The notes under the pieces are model-generated. The model saw only the letters and a program-made list of their open reading frames with translations. It had not been told where the DNA came from and did not search any database. Positions 15,592 to 24,958 of a DNA stretch of 64,000 nt are shown piece after piece; within the stretch, counting starts at the first letter, position 1, and each line of letters opens with the position of its first letter. The stretch covers positions 355,187 through 419,186 of the forward strand of contig NZ_FNEN01000002.1 of NCBI RefSeq assembly GCF_900100185.1, in the 5' to 3' direction. The stretch comes from Natribacillus halophilus. GTDB taxonomy: Bacteria > Bacillota > Bacilli > Bacillales > Marinococcaceae. The position numbers and the translations under genes are program-made.

Positions 15592-16611
15592 TTAATTATT
15601 TTTCATTGTGACATTCATCTGCAACAAGCGCCTTGTGATCCAAAAAGCTAACCCACCAACAACAATCGCACCTAGCCAATAAAAAGGAATCGCTGCTCCT
15701 GCGGGCTGTCCGAAGGCACTAAAAATCATGCCTCCTAACAATGCGGAACAACCGACAATACCAATCATAAAGAAAGGTTTTAATGATGGAAATAACAAAA
15801 ACTCACCGTTGCGTTCACTTTTCCCTTTTTTATATAGAGCGTTTCCAAGAAATAAGGAGACTACGAGAAAGATTAACGTTATCAGCCATTGATATTCGTG
15901 TATATATCCGCTCTCCCCTAACTGTAATGGCAAGACTAAACTCATAACCATATCATTAATCCATTCGTTTGTGTGGATCGGGGGCGAGACCATCCCATGT
16001 GTCCTTAGAAAAAGGCTGGTCAAAATCAGAAACCCATACGGAAAAATCAAAAAGATGAAGCTTAAGACGATCTGGGAAATCATCTCCCCTGCAACAGTTC
16101 CCGTAAATAGAGTGAAGGCGAAAATCGCTAAATACGTAAGTAATGGAATGACGAGCATATCCACTAAATGGAATTCAGTAAGGAGCTCGCTATATTCGGA
16201 TGACCAGATAATACTATAGGCGGCCAAAACACTTAACGTCATCATAGTTGTTATAGACACCAAGCCAATAATGGCCTTCGTACCGAATAGTTTTCGGCGG
16301 GCAAACGGGAGAGAAAGGTTAAAAACATGACGGCGTGTGTTGCGTTCTAAACCGATCAACACCCCTCCCAATACGACAACGCCAATAACACTGAACATCG
16401 TTAGCGGATTGTTCATGAAAATGTTTTCTACAAAACCATGATAAGATTGCTCAAACATATGCGTTTGCGTTTGATAATCATCGAACACCCTTAGTTGGTT
16501 CAGTTCCATGATTGTTCTCAAAGGATATGCAATCACGAAAATCATCGTTAAAACCAATATCACCATCGCTGAGAGCTTGAAGTCTTTTTTAAGTAAAGCT
16601 TTATTCAGCAA
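15592..16611 (-). CDS. ABC-2 type transporter permease
   Basis: Integral membrane subunit, 339 residues, with about eight hydrophobic segments (for example AMVILVLTMIFVIAYPL near the N-terminus and a C-terminal pair). A large extracellular loop follows the first helix. Its start overlaps the end of the ATPase gene by 11 bases, so the two are translationally coupled. With a YtrA-type GntR regulator in front, the set resembles the ytr or related envelope-stress exporters that respond to wall-active antibiotics. The substrate is unknown. Confidence 0.85.
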   Translation of the reverse strand: MLNKALLKKDFKLSAMVILVLTMIFVIAYPLRTIMELNQLRVFDDYQTQTHMFEQSYHGFVENIFMNNPLTMFSVIGVVVLGGVLIGLERNTRRHVFNLSLPFARRKLFGTKAIIGLVSITTMMTLSVLAAYSIIWSSEYSELLTEFHLVDMLVIPLLTYLAIFAFTLFTGTVAGEMISQIVLSFIFLIFPYGFLILTSLFLRTHGMVSPPIHTNEWINDMVMSLVLPLQLGESGYIHEYQWLITLIFLVVSLFLGNALYKKGKSERNGEFLLFPSLKPFFMIGIVGCSALLGGMIFSAFGQPAGAAIPFYWLGAIVVGGLAFWITRRLLQMNVTMKNN

Positions 16612-17479
16612 TCTCTTCGCCCCCTAACTTAGCCACGAATAGATCTTCGAGGGTTAAAGGAAGTTCTTCGTATAACAAGGGGTCAGTTTTCTGCAACTCG
16701 GTTTCCAACTCTTGAAGATTCCCGACTGCCAGACACGTATACGCTCGCCCTGATTGTTGCAAGATATAAAGTTGATCCCAAAGCGAATCCGGCATTTTTT
16801 CACGGTAAACAACCTGCCATTTTTTATAAGTGTCACGCAAGTCATCCAATAGGAACGTTTCAGCGATCTCCCCTTCCTTGATGACCAACAGTTGATCAGC
16901 CAAGCTTTCCAATTCATCGAGTCGATGGGTGGCGATTATGATAGAAATCTCTTCTTTCGCCACTTCATAAAGCATGAAACGCATAAGCTCTTTTTTTGCG
17001 ATGACATCAAGGCCATCGGTTGGCTCATCAAGGAGTACGTATTGAGGCTTAGTCGCAAAAGCGAGAATGAGAGAGAACAACGCTTTTCGACCTTTCGAGT
17101 ATTGTTTCACCTTTTTCGCTCTCGTCATTTGAAACCGATCCATCAATTCCTGAAAATAAGCATGGTCAAATTTCGGATAAATATCAGCGTATAATGACAC
17201 AATGCCGGAAACTGAATAATTTTTTAAAGCCTCAACACTATCCTCCACGTACATAATAGGTCCTTTTGTTTCAGGATGTGCAAGCACATCCTTGCCATTC
17301 ACAGAAATTGTTCCTTGGTCGGGATCTACAATGGTAACCATCGTCCGTAATAATGTCGTTTTGCCGGCTCCATTTCGACCTACGATTCCGGTAATAGTTC
17401 CTTTCCCCACAGTAAATGTTACATCCGTTAAAACTTGTTGTTGTCCTATCGTTTTGGAAACGTTTTGCACCTGTATCAT
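16601..17479 (-). CDS. ABC transporter ATP-binding protein (YtrB-like)
   Basis: 292-residue nucleotide-binding subunit. Walker A is GRNGAGKTT, Walker B is YVLLDEPTDGLD, and the H-loop is IIATHRLDE. The signature motif is the unusual YSKGRK rather than LSGGQ, as in YtrB-type ATPases. A C-terminal extension of about 80 residues follows the core. The ATG at 17479 overlaps the regulator's TGA (ATGA), with GGGGGA upstream. It powers the permease encoded next. Confidence 0.9.
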   Translation of the reverse strand: MIQVQNVSKTIGQQQVLTDVTFTVGKGTITGIVGRNGAGKTTLLRTMVTIVDPDQGTISVNGKDVLAHPETKGPIMYVEDSVEALKNYSVSGIVSLYADIYPKFDHAYFQELMDRFQMTRAKKVKQYSKGRKALFSLILAFATKPQYVLLDEPTDGLDVIAKKELMRFMLYEVAKEEISIIIATHRLDELESLADQLLVIKEGEIAETFLLDDLRDTYKKWQVVYREKMPDSLWDQLYILQQSGRAYTCLAVGNLQELETELQKTDPLLYEELPLTLEDLFVAKLGGEEIAE

Positions 17480-17859
17480 GACTTTCCCCCAAGCTGATTG
17501 TAGTAACATGCAACCCAGTCCTGCATGACTTCTTTTTCAATTCCGGCGTAGTATCCTTCCAGAACGATTTGTTTGATTTGTGTTCTGACATGTTCGATAG
17601 CTTTAGTAGGAATTTCGTCTGGGATATACTCGTTAATAAATGTGCCCCTCCCGCGCATCGTGACAATAATCCCTTCCCTTTCCAACTCTTGATACGCTTT
17701 GCTGACCGTGTTCGGGTTGACGACGATTTGTGAAGATAATTCCCGAACAGAAGGAATTTTATCATCAACTTTTAAAATCCCCCGGGCCACTTGTTCCTTA
17801 ATTTGATTGATAATCTGACGATAGATCGGCTCCGTACTCCTCGCATCAATGGTAAGCAT
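17476..17859 (-). CDS. GntR family regulator, YtrA type
   Basis: 127-residue repressor with an N-terminal winged helix (EPIYRQIINQIKEQV, then KIPSVRELSSQ and NPNTVSKAYQELE) and a short helical C-terminus of about 45 residues. This short form without a large ligand domain is the YtrA subfamily, which controls adjacent ABC exporters. GAGGAGGG precedes the ATG. It heads the three-gene operon and probably binds the palindrome 30 bases upstream of its start. Confidence 0.9.
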   Translation of the reverse strand: MLTIDARSTEPIYRQIINQIKEQVARGILKVDDKIPSVRELSSQIVVNPNTVSKAYQELEREGIIVTMRGRGTFINEYIPDEIPTKAIEHVRTQIKQIVLEGYYAGIEKEVMQDWVACYYNQLGGKS

Positions 17860-17888
17860 ATATGCCCTCCTCTGGGGGTCATCTATAT

Positions 17889-17940
17889 GTATTAGTTAAA
17901 CTAATACAATTAGTATAAAAAAGGCCTCTAAAGTTGTCAA
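17889..17940 (-). promoter_or_regulatory. Promoter and operator of the GntR-ABC operon
   Basis: On the minus strand TTGACA (17935-17940), 17-bp spacer and TATACT (17912-17917) form a near-consensus promoter. A perfect palindrome, GTATTAGTTAAACTAATAC (17889-17907), covers the expected transcription start. Its position and symmetry are those of an autoregulatory GntR operator. Confidence 0.8.
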
Positions 17941-17942
17941 TT

Positions 17943-17971
17943 AAAAATCTCAGCCATTTCGGCTGAGATTT
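17943..17971 (-). terminator. Terminator of ydaT
   Basis: Perfect 11-bp stem AAATCTCAGCC/GGCTGAGATTT with loop GAAAT, ending in five Ts on the minus strand. It lies next to the -35 of the GntR promoter. Confidence 0.88.
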
Positions 17972-17996
17972 GCATAATATACTTCAACAATCCTGA

Positions 17997-18446
17997 TTAT
18001 CGTTCATAATTCTGTTTTTCTTCCACACTTTCATCCTGGCGATGGATCACCAGTTGTGTTCCCTTATTACGCGCGATCTCGCGGCCACGTTTAACCGCTT
18101 CTTTTTTATTGGCAAACACTTCGGATGGCTGATAAGCGCCTTCCGCCTGGACAGCCCAACCGCCGTCTTGATGCGGAGTCACAAACTGCGGGCGCTCGAG
18201 CAATTCGGGACGGCTGTTATCCCGATCGCCTTCCACACTCGTATCTCCTTCTTTTAAAAATTGCTGAATCTCCTTATCGGTAGCATTCTCATGCCACTCC
18301 TTCGCTTGTTCAGTAGCGATCGGTATCGCCCTTCCCTCATCATATCCATCCTCGAGCATGGCATTCCCGATTTCAATGGCCTTCTTTTTAACTGCTTTAT
18401 CAAGGTTCTTCAATGAAGAGGGATAGTCATTCATATTCCAGGCCAT
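17997..18446 (-). CDS. ydaT: YdaT family protein with DUF2188 domain
   Basis: 149-residue cytoplasmic protein. The N-terminal part (LKNLDKAVKKKAIEIGNAML followed by GYDEGRAIPIATEQAKEW) is ChaB/YdaT-like. The C-terminal part (WAVQAEGA...ANKKEAVKRGREIARNKG) is a DUF2188 module, often found in general-stress proteins. Function is unknown; B. subtilis ydaT is in the sigma-B regulon as I recall. AAAGGTGG precedes the ATG. Confidence 0.82.
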   Translation of the reverse strand: MAWNMNDYPSSLKNLDKAVKKKAIEIGNAMLEDGYDEGRAIPIATEQAKEWHENATDKEIQQFLKEGDTSVEGDRDNSRPELLERPQFVTPHQDGGWAVQAEGAYQPSEVFANKKEAVKRGREIARNKGTQLVIHRQDESVEEKQNYER

Positions 18447-18572
18447 GGTAATCCACCTTTCGTTTTTAATGACTATTTCCGAAAGCTATATATGTTAAAC
18501 GCAAGCTATAGCTTTGACAAGCTGACTTATTTTCCGATACGCTCTTTGTACGTCAAAGGAGGAGTCCCGTCG

Positions 18573-20348
18573 ATGAAGGGAAGTGCTTTGGAAGAAAAAC
18601 CGCGGAAACAAAGTGTGCGTCAAATGTTTGCTGATTTATTTTCCAGGGTTCGGCCGCATTGGCGCTTGACTTTGATCGCGCTGATCGCCGTACTGTTTGT
18701 GGCGTTGATTGAGTTTGCTCTTCCGCAATTTATACAATACACGATTGATGTCGTCATTCCTGAACAGCAGCTGGATATGCTCATCTGGATTATCGTCGGT
18801 GTCATTGGCGGGGCCACCCTTCTCATAGGTTTTCAGTTTACGGGGAGCTATCTGATGGCGATCGTCGGTCAACGGGCTCTTTATACGCTGCGAAATGATC
18901 TTTATAGCCATATGCAGCACGCGGATGTTTCCTTTTTTGACCGTAACCGCACCGGGGATTTAATGTCGCGGATGACGAACGACGTCAATATGTTGCAGCA
19001 GTTGCTGTCTTCGGGCCTTTTAAATTTGATGACGGATATTTTCATCTTTATCGCGATTTCCACGTATATGTTTTATGTCAATTGGCAGCTGGCCACGCTT
19101 ATTTTGTTGACGTTTCCCCTTCTCTTTTTTCTCACCCGTTATTTTGCCAAACGGATACGAAGGGCTTATTGGGAGGTCCAGGGAACCCTGGCTGACATGA
19201 ATAATCATTTGCAGGACACCTTTTCGGGCATTCGCCTCGTCAAATCGTTTGCCATGGAAGGCCATGAAGAGGAGCAATTTTCCAGACGCAACGAATCAAA
19301 CCGTAAGGCGAACATTCATGCTGCCAAAAACTTCTCGTTGTTTGGACCTCTCGTGAATTTTGTCAATTACCTAGGCATGGCCATCGTGATTGTCGTTGGC
19401 GCCTGGCAAACGATCGGCGGGGAAATGACCGTCGGCATGATCGCCACCTTTATCGTGTATGTGCGTCTTTTACAAAACCCCATCAGACGGGTGAGTCGCT
19501 TGATGAACACGATTCAACAGGCGGCGGCAGCCTATGACCGGATTATGGCGGTCCTGGAGACGAAACCGGTCATACAGGATCCCGCCCACGCTAAACCGTT
19601 AGACATTCGCCACGGGGATATTCATTTTCATCATGTCTCTTTCGCTTATGAAGATAACCTTGTGCTCAAAGAGGTCGATGCCCACTTTCATGCCGGAAAA
19701 ACAACCGCAATCGTCGGTCCTTCGGGTTCGGGAAAAACTACCCTTACGCAGCTGATCAGTCGGTTTTACGATCCTACAGACGGTCACATTACTATAGATG
19801 GCACGCGCATTGACGAGGTCACGCTTTCGTCTCTGCGCTCGCAAATCGGTGTCGTCAGCCAGGATGTCGTCCTGTTCAATGGCACGATTTATGACAACAT
19901 TGCCTACGGCCAGACACAAGCCAGTTTTGACGACATCAGGCAAGCCGCGCGCGTGGCTTACGCGGATAGTTTTATCGAAGAGCTGGCGGATGGATATGAA
20001 GCCACTGTCGGCGAACGGGGCGTGAAGCTCTCCGGGGGGCAGAAACAGCGGATCTCCATTGCCCGCGCCCTGCTAAAAGACCCGAGCATCATTTTGCTCG
20101 ATGAAGCCACCTCTGCCCTTGATACCGAAGCGGAAAAGACGATTCAGGCTGGCCTGGCGGAATTGCTTCAGGATCGCACAACGCTTGTTATCGCCCACCG
20201 TCTTTCAACGATCCAAAATGCCGATCACATTATCGTCCTTGATGAAGGGCGTATGATCGAACAAGGAACGCATAGGGAATTGCTGGAAAAAAACGGCCAT
20301 TATCGACGTCTGTATCAGTCGCAGTTTCAGCAGCAAGTGTTTAGCTGA
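18573..20348 (+). CDS. ywjA: ABC exporter, fused permease-ATPase (YwjA-like)
   Basis: 591-residue half-transporter: six transmembrane helices (about residues 30-310) followed by an ATPase domain with Walker A GPSGSGKTT, signature LSGGQKQR and Walker B ILLDEATSALD. It should act as a homodimer in lipid or drug export; the substrate is unknown. The ATG at 18573 follows AAAGGAGG at the proper distance; 27 further upstream codons are open but lack a ribosome site. It is divergent from ydaT. Confidence 0.9.
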   Translation: MKGSALEEKPRKQSVRQMFADLFSRVRPHWRLTLIALIAVLFVALIEFALPQFIQYTIDVVIPEQQLDMLIWIIVGVIGGATLLIGFQFTGSYLMAIVGQRALYTLRNDLYSHMQHADVSFFDRNRTGDLMSRMTNDVNMLQQLLSSGLLNLMTDIFIFIAISTYMFYVNWQLATLILLTFPLLFFLTRYFAKRIRRAYWEVQGTLADMNNHLQDTFSGIRLVKSFAMEGHEEEQFSRRNESNRKANIHAAKNFSLFGPLVNFVNYLGMAIVIVVGAWQTIGGEMTVGMIATFIVYVRLLQNPIRRVSRLMNTIQQAAAAYDRIMAVLETKPVIQDPAHAKPLDIRHGDIHFHHVSFAYEDNLVLKEVDAHFHAGKTTAIVGPSGSGKTTLTQLISRFYDPTDGHITIDGTRIDEVTLSSLRSQIGVVSQDVVLFNGTIYDNIAYGQTQASFDDIRQAARVAYADSFIEELADGYEATVGERGVKLSGGQKQRISIARALLKDPSIILLDEATSALDTEAEKTIQAGLAELLQDRTTLVIAHRLSTIQNADHIIVLDEGRMIEQGTHRELLEKNGHYRRLYQSQFQQQVFS

Positions 20349-20516
20349 ACATCGAGATCAACGATTTTGACATGTATTTGCCCTTTTAGGGACACAGATA
20401 TGTTACAATACGGGGCAACGTCTGATTGATGGTTATCAATATAGGATTTTTTGCTATAAAGTGTTTTATTCACTTTCATTTATCCGTTATAATCACGTTA
20501 GGGAGGTGAGATACAG

Positions 20517-20753
20517 ATGCCATTCGTCATTACTTCACCCTGTATAGGAGAAAAAAACGGATCTTGTGTAGAAGTATGTCCGGTTGATTGCATCGAAGAA
20601 GGTAAGGACATGTTCTACATTGATCCGGATATCTGTATAGATTGCGGTGCATGTGAGCCCGTATGTCCGGTGGAAGCTATTTATCCAGACGATGAAGTAC
20701 CGGAAGAAGAAGCTCAATACATCGAAATAAACCGCGCTTTTTATGAAGGATAG
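20517..20753 (+). CDS. 7Fe-type ferredoxin
   Basis: 78-residue electron carrier with two iron-sulphur sites. The first site is C-x7-C-x3-CP-x2-C ([18 protein letters not shown]), the 3Fe-4S-type spacing; the second is the classical [12 protein letters not shown] 4Fe-4S motif. The acidic C-terminal helix matches Bacillaceae ferredoxins. AGGGAGGTGA precedes the ATG. It stands alone with its own terminator. Confidence 0.9.
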   Translation: MPFVITSPCIGEKNGSCVEVCPVDCIEEGKDMFYIDPDICIDCGACEPVCPVEAIYPDDEVPEEEAQYIEINRAFYEG

Positions 20754-20772
20754 TCAGATACTTTTTTCGGTA

Positions 20773-20815
20773 CAGGTGCGGGCAACCTTACAGGTTGTCA
20801 GCATCTGCTTTTTTT
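20773..20815 (+). terminator. Terminator of the ferredoxin gene
   Basis: Imperfect stem built on GGCAACC/GGTTG and GTGC/GCATC, followed by seven Ts, about 20 bases after the stop. Confidence 0.75.
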
Positions 20816-20876
20816 CCCGGTGGATTTTTTTAGGGCTGGCGTGGTATAACAGTTAAAGTGAGGGGGATTCATACAT

Positions 20877-21707
20877 ATGGGGAAGGTTGATTTGCATAAC
20901 CTCTGGCGCGGATTAATCATGGGGGGATTTGAAACGGTTCCCGGGGTCAGCAGCGGGACCATCGCCATCGTTCTCGGCATTTATGAACGTTTAATCGCCT
21001 CGATTAATGGATTGTCGACACGACAATGGAAAGATAGTCTCGCTTTTCTTGTGCCGCTTATAGCCGGCATTTTATTGGCTGTCTTTTCAAGCGCCCAGGC
21101 GATTAGTTGGCTTTTTGAAAATTACCCGAATCAACTTTCATTTTTTTTTCTCGGATTAATCATCGGGGTTGTGCCTTTTCTTTTGAAAAGTATTGATTAT
21201 AAACGGTCCTTTTCAGGTATTCATTATTTTATCTTATTTATTTCCTTTGCCTTGATCGTTTGGTTTGGGTTTGTACAGAATCCCGGCGGACAAATGAGTA
21301 TGCTTGATTCGCTCACTACCCAGAATTATATAGCCATCTTTTTTCTCGGCTGGGTCGCCAGTTCGGCCATGATTCTGCCGGGATTAAGCGGCTCCCTGAT
21401 TTTACTGTTGTTCGGCTATTACAGGACGATTATTGATGCACTGGAAAACTTTCATTTCCCGATTTTGCTGACCCTGATCGCAGGCATCGGTATCGGTGTC
21501 CTGATTACAAGTAAAATCGTGCATTTCTTTTTGAAACAATTTCCGGTGGGGACATACGCGGTGGTCACCGGCATGGTATTAGGGTCTGTGTCGGTGATAT
21601 TTCAGGGGATACCTGCCGGCGTTAGTGGACTATTGGCTTCATTGATCGCCTTTATCCTGGGCTTTTCTGTTGCCTTTTTTCTCGGAAGAGTCGAACACAA
21701 GCAATGA
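20877..21707 (+). CDS. popT: DUF368 membrane protein, PopT-type polyprenyl-phosphate translocase
   Basis: 276-residue polytopic protein with about eight to nine transmembrane segments. The N-terminal signature RGLIMGGFETVPGVSSGT and the repeated-half element SAMILPGLSGSLILL identify DUF368. Members of this family (PopT in S. aureus) were shown in 2022-2023 to return undecaprenyl phosphate across the membrane for reuse in wall synthesis. The gene is followed after eight bases by a small-export-type gene, suggesting a two-gene operon. Confidence 0.85.
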   Translation: MGKVDLHNLWRGLIMGGFETVPGVSSGTIAIVLGIYERLIASINGLSTRQWKDSLAFLVPLIAGILLAVFSSAQAISWLFENYPNQLSFFFLGLIIGVVPFLLKSIDYKRSFSGIHYFILFISFALIVWFGFVQNPGGQMSMLDSLTTQNYIAIFFLGWVASSAMILPGLSGSLILLLFGYYRTIIDALENFHFPILLTLIAGIGIGVLITSKIVHFFLKQFPVGTYAVVTGMVLGSVSVIFQGIPAGVSGLLASLIAFILGFSVAFFLGRVEHKQ

Positions 21708-21715
21708 GGTGACTT

Positions 21716-22258
21716 ATGGACTATTTGATCTATCTGCTTATCGTATTCGTGGGAGCTGCGATCCCTCTTATCGAATATATGGTCGTTATTCCCATCGGTA
21801 TTATTGTCGGGTTACCGACCATACCAATTATTATAATCGCCTTTCTCGGAAATTTAGCCACCGTGCTTCTGCTCATCTTACTCGTGGACAAGGTGCGCGA
21901 GCTCATAAGGAAAAGAAGAAGGGAAAAGGCTCCTGTTCCCGAGCCTGCTGAAGCTGCTGAAGAAGATAGTGTTGAGCACATGGAAACGGAAGCCGACGAT
22001 ACCGCCGAAACCTCCGCGTATGAAAAGTACTCAAGCAAACAAACCCAAAAAGCCTATAAATTATGGGACAAATATGGATTGCCAGGGCTCGCGATCCTTG
22101 GGACCGGCTTGCTCAGCAGCCATTTAACAGCCCTTATGGCTTGTACTTTTGGAGGCAACCGCGCCTACGTATCGATATGGATGATCATTAGTCTTGCCAT
22201 TTGGTCGATCGTTACCGGTGTTGCGGTTCACCTGGGGATGGATGCGTTTTTTCGTTAG
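21716..22258 (+). CDS. Small multidrug export-type membrane protein (Sm_multidrug_ex family)
   Basis: 180-residue protein with two hydrophobic segments at each end and a charged cytoplasmic loop (about 70-115) rich in Glu and Ala. The motifs IPLIEYMVVIPIGI and GTGLLSSHLTALMACTFG are those of the Sm_multidrug_ex family. That name comes from old annotation; real transport activity is poorly supported. The re-entrant helix pattern is reminiscent of DedA proteins. AGGTGA precedes the ATG, and the gene is coupled to popT. Confidence 0.8.
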   Translation: MDYLIYLLIVFVGAAIPLIEYMVVIPIGIIVGLPTIPIIIIAFLGNLATVLLLILLVDKVRELIRKRRREKAPVPEPAEAAEEDSVEHMETEADDTAETSAYEKYSSKQTQKAYKLWDKYGLPGLAILGTGLLSSHLTALMACTFGGNRAYVSIWMIISLAIWSIVTGVAVHLGMDAFFR

Positions 22259-22259
22259 T

Positions 22260-22631
22260 TCAAATCTTAAATACAGCCACCGTTAACAAAATCCACCCGA
22301 CGATAAAAGCTACGCCGCCGATCGGTGTAATCGCGCCGAGCCAGGTCATTCCGGTCAATGCCATCGTGTAAAGGCTCCCGGAAAAGACAATGATGCCGAA
22401 AAACATCAATCCTCCCGACCAACCGAGGAGGGCATTACCCCCAGCCAGCGCTGCTGTCAGCCCAGCAGCGATCATTCCCAACGCGTGAAACATATGATAC
22501 TGGACGCCGGTTTGGTAGTTTTCCAGCATTCGCTCGCTGACCCTTCCTTCCAGGCCGTGGGCACCGAATGCGCCTATGGCTACCGCGAGCGCTGCCATTA
22601 TGGTTCCGATGGCCAATATAATTCTTGCCAT
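22260..22631 (-). CDS. ywdK: DUF423 membrane protein YwdK
   Basis: 123-residue protein with four transmembrane helices. The N-terminal GAFGAHGLEGRVSERMLENY and the segment YHMFHALGMI are family hallmarks. Function is unknown. The start at 22631 gives the usual length; the frame is open for 17 more codons. It converges on the preceding gene with one base between the stops. Confidence 0.88.
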   Translation of the reverse strand: MARIILAIGTIMAALAVAIGAFGAHGLEGRVSERMLENYQTGVQYHMFHALGMIAAGLTAALAGGNALLGWSGGLMFFGIIVFSGSLYTMALTGMTWLGAITPIGGVAFIVGWILLTVAVFKI

Positions 22632-22689
22632 TTTATTTTCACCACACTTTCGCGAGCATGTTTTTTCGTTCTGCCCTACCACAATGATA

Positions 22690-22882
22690 CGTTAAGGGTG
22701 CATACAGCAACGTTGAGGACCTAAAGGCTTACGATACAATACGTTAGGGCTTCATTAGCCAGGGTTGACGACCTTACGCCTTACGATACAACGCGTTAGG
22801 GCACCATTGGCCAACGTTGACGACCTAACGGCAGATGACACGATACGTTAGGACGTCATCTGCCATTATTGACACCCTAACG
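22690..22882. repeat. 52-bp tandem hairpin array B
   Basis: CGTTA marks four units at 22690, 22742, 22794 and 22846, an exact 52-bp period. The shared core is about TTGACGACCTAACG plus CGTTAGGGC; units are more diverged than in array A. Inverted arms include CCTAACG/CGTTAGG and GGCAGATGAC/GTCATCTGCC. It lies between ywdI and ywdK. Confidence 0.85.
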
Positions 22883-22893
22883 CGTTTTCATGA

Positions 22894-23154
22894 TCAAAAT
22901 TCCAGTAAATTCCTGCTGTTATTCGATCCTTCTTGCTCCTCCCGCGGGCGATGAATGGACACGGGGCCATCCGCATCCGCTGGTTCCGCTTTTACCGAAG
23001 TCTCACTGCCCTCTGCCAGCAACTCGCTGTATGCACGCAGCAGCCGCGCATGTTCCCGTATCTTTTCAGCTGAAGCCCCATCGGCAACCGTACGCTCAAG
23101 TTGCTCTGTTTCCCGCTTGATTTTCGCTATCAACGTTTCTGCAGAGACGTGCAT
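22894..23154 (-). CDS. ywdI: YwdI family protein
   Basis: 86-residue protein, largely helical: the segment LIAKIKRETEQLERTV followed by a second helix ending RAYSELLAEG looks like a coiled hairpin. It is a conserved Bacillaceae protein of unknown function, usually near ung. AGGGGGG sits before the ATG at 23154. It follows the M3 peptidase by about 25 bases. Confidence 0.75.
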   Translation of the reverse strand: MHVSAETLIAKIKRETEQLERTVADGASAEKIREHARLLRAYSELLAEGSETSVKAEPADADGPVSIHRPREEQEGSNNSRNLLEF

Positions 23155-23179
23155 CAAATCCCCCCTCATCGTTCCCCGG

Positions 23180-24925
23180 CTATTCGGTTAACTCGAGAAA
23201 TTGTTCAATATCATCCACAATCGGACGCGTGGCTTCAAGCCAGAAGTCTTTTTTCGTAATATCTGCATTCAAGTGTTTCTCGGCCAATTTTTCAACGGGC
23301 ATAGCCGCCGTATCTTTTAACAAAGAAATATAGGCCGCCTCAAAGTCATCCTGATCTTCCCGCAGGCGTTGGTAAACCCCTAAACTGAACAAATACCCGA
23401 ACGTATAAGGAAAATTATAAAACGGCGTTTGCGTGATAAAAAAATGCAGTTTCGACGCCCAAAAGTGGGGATCATATTCATCCAACTCTTCACGATACGC
23501 TTCTTTTTGAGCCTCTACCATGAGCGCTTTCAAGTCATCCGCGCTTAACCACCCCTGTTTTCGCTGTTCATAAAAACGTTTTTCAAATAAAAACCGGGCG
23601 TGGATATTCATGAAAAAGGCACAACTGCGATTGATTTTTGTATCGAGGAGCTTGATTTTTTCTTCTCTGGTTTCGGCCTCCTGAACGGCGGCCTCAGCAA
23701 TGATTTGCTCGGCGAAGGTTGAAGCGGTTTCGGCGACATTCATCGCGTATTTCGTCGTAAAGTGCGGCAACTCCTCCATCGCGTGTTGATGAAAAGCATG
23801 ACCCAGCTCGTGTGCCAATGTCTGTACACTGCCCGGCGACCCGTCATACGTCATAAAAATACGACTCTCGCCGGAGACGGGAAAGGATGTACAAAAGCCG
23901 CCCGGGCCTTTGTTGTCACGGTCTTCGGCTTCGATCCATTGTTTGTCAAATGCTTTCCGGGCAAAATCAGCCATGGCCGGACTGACGTTGCGAAAACGTG
24001 TTTCGATCTCGTTCGCAGCTTCATCATATGGAATCTCTTCGCTTCCGACGTCTGTCTCTATCGGCGCCGAAATATCATGCATGTTTAACGACTCAATGCC
24101 GAGCCAGGCTTTTTTACGGCGGATAAAATCAACAATCGTCGGTTTCACCTCTTCAATCGCGCTCCACATGGCGTCCAGCGTTTCTTTTTGCATACGGTTA
24201 ATCATCAATGGTTCTTTCAAAGGATCCTCCCAACCCCTTTGTTCATAAAGGCCGAGACGGAAACCCGCTAAATGATTGATCGTTTCGGCGAATAAATCTT
24301 CATGCTCTTCCCATTTGTCAGCGAGGGCTCGCGACCACTTTTCCCGTATTGCACGATCGCTACTCCCCGTTTTATTATTCGCCTGGCCGACAGAAAGTGT
24401 TTCCCCATCTACGGTTACACGCATTTGCGCCACCAGCGTACTGTACATGTCGTTCCAACCGTGATAGCCATCCTGGCCTAATGCCTCGGCAAGTTGTTCC
24501 TGTTCCGGTTTCATCTTTTTCTTGATTCGTTCCCGGCGTTCGGTAAGCGGAAAGGAACGCTTCGCCATGTCCGGACGTGCCAAAAGCTTCTGCCAGTCTT
24601 TGTCCGATATATGTAAAAGATGAGCTTGCAATTGTGTGCGCAATGGCTTAAGATCTGCCTTCCACTGTTTTGCCCTTTGATCCTTCACATTGGCACTGAC
24701 AAGACATGTGGTAAAGGCAAATGCTTCCTGCAGCTTTGCCATCAGCTTCTCCAATTCAAGAAAGTGGTCTGCAAACGTCTCGACATCCCCTTTTGCGAGC
24801 GATTCCACTCGTTGCTGCAAACCCTTAATATCCGTTTCCAACTGTTCAACAAAAGATGTGAACTCCGAAGAATCTACGCTTCCTCCGTCAAAAATGGACG
24901 ATAAATCCCACTGTAGTTTTGACAT
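23180..24925 (-). CDS. M3 family oligoendopeptidase
   Basis: 581-residue cytoplasmic zinc metallopeptidase of the PepF/thimet type. The motif HELGHAFHQH gives two zinc ligands and the catalytic Glu; the third ligand is in NVAETASTFAEQ. The C-terminal motif FFITQTPFYNFPYTFGYLF also belongs to the family. It degrades short peptides, and in bacilli such enzymes can act on signalling peptides. No signal peptide is seen. Confidence 0.9.
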   Translation of the reverse strand: MSKLQWDLSSIFDGGSVDSSEFTSFVEQLETDIKGLQQRVESLAKGDVETFADHFLELEKLMAKLQEAFAFTTCLVSANVKDQRAKQWKADLKPLRTQLQAHLLHISDKDWQKLLARPDMAKRSFPLTERRERIKKKMKPEQEQLAEALGQDGYHGWNDMYSTLVAQMRVTVDGETLSVGQANNKTGSSDRAIREKWSRALADKWEEHEDLFAETINHLAGFRLGLYEQRGWEDPLKEPLMINRMQKETLDAMWSAIEEVKPTIVDFIRRKKAWLGIESLNMHDISAPIETDVGSEEIPYDEAANEIETRFRNVSPAMADFARKAFDKQWIEAEDRDNKGPGGFCTSFPVSGESRIFMTYDGSPGSVQTLAHELGHAFHQHAMEELPHFTTKYAMNVAETASTFAEQIIAEAAVQEAETREEKIKLLDTKINRSCAFFMNIHARFLFEKRFYEQRKQGWLSADDLKALMVEAQKEAYREELDEYDPHFWASKLHFFITQTPFYNFPYTFGYLFSLGVYQRLREDQDDFEAAYISLLKDTAAMPVEKLAEKHLNADITKKDFWLEATRPIVDDIEQFLELTE

Positions 24926-24958
24926 CTCTACACCATCCCATATAAAAAATTCACCGAT

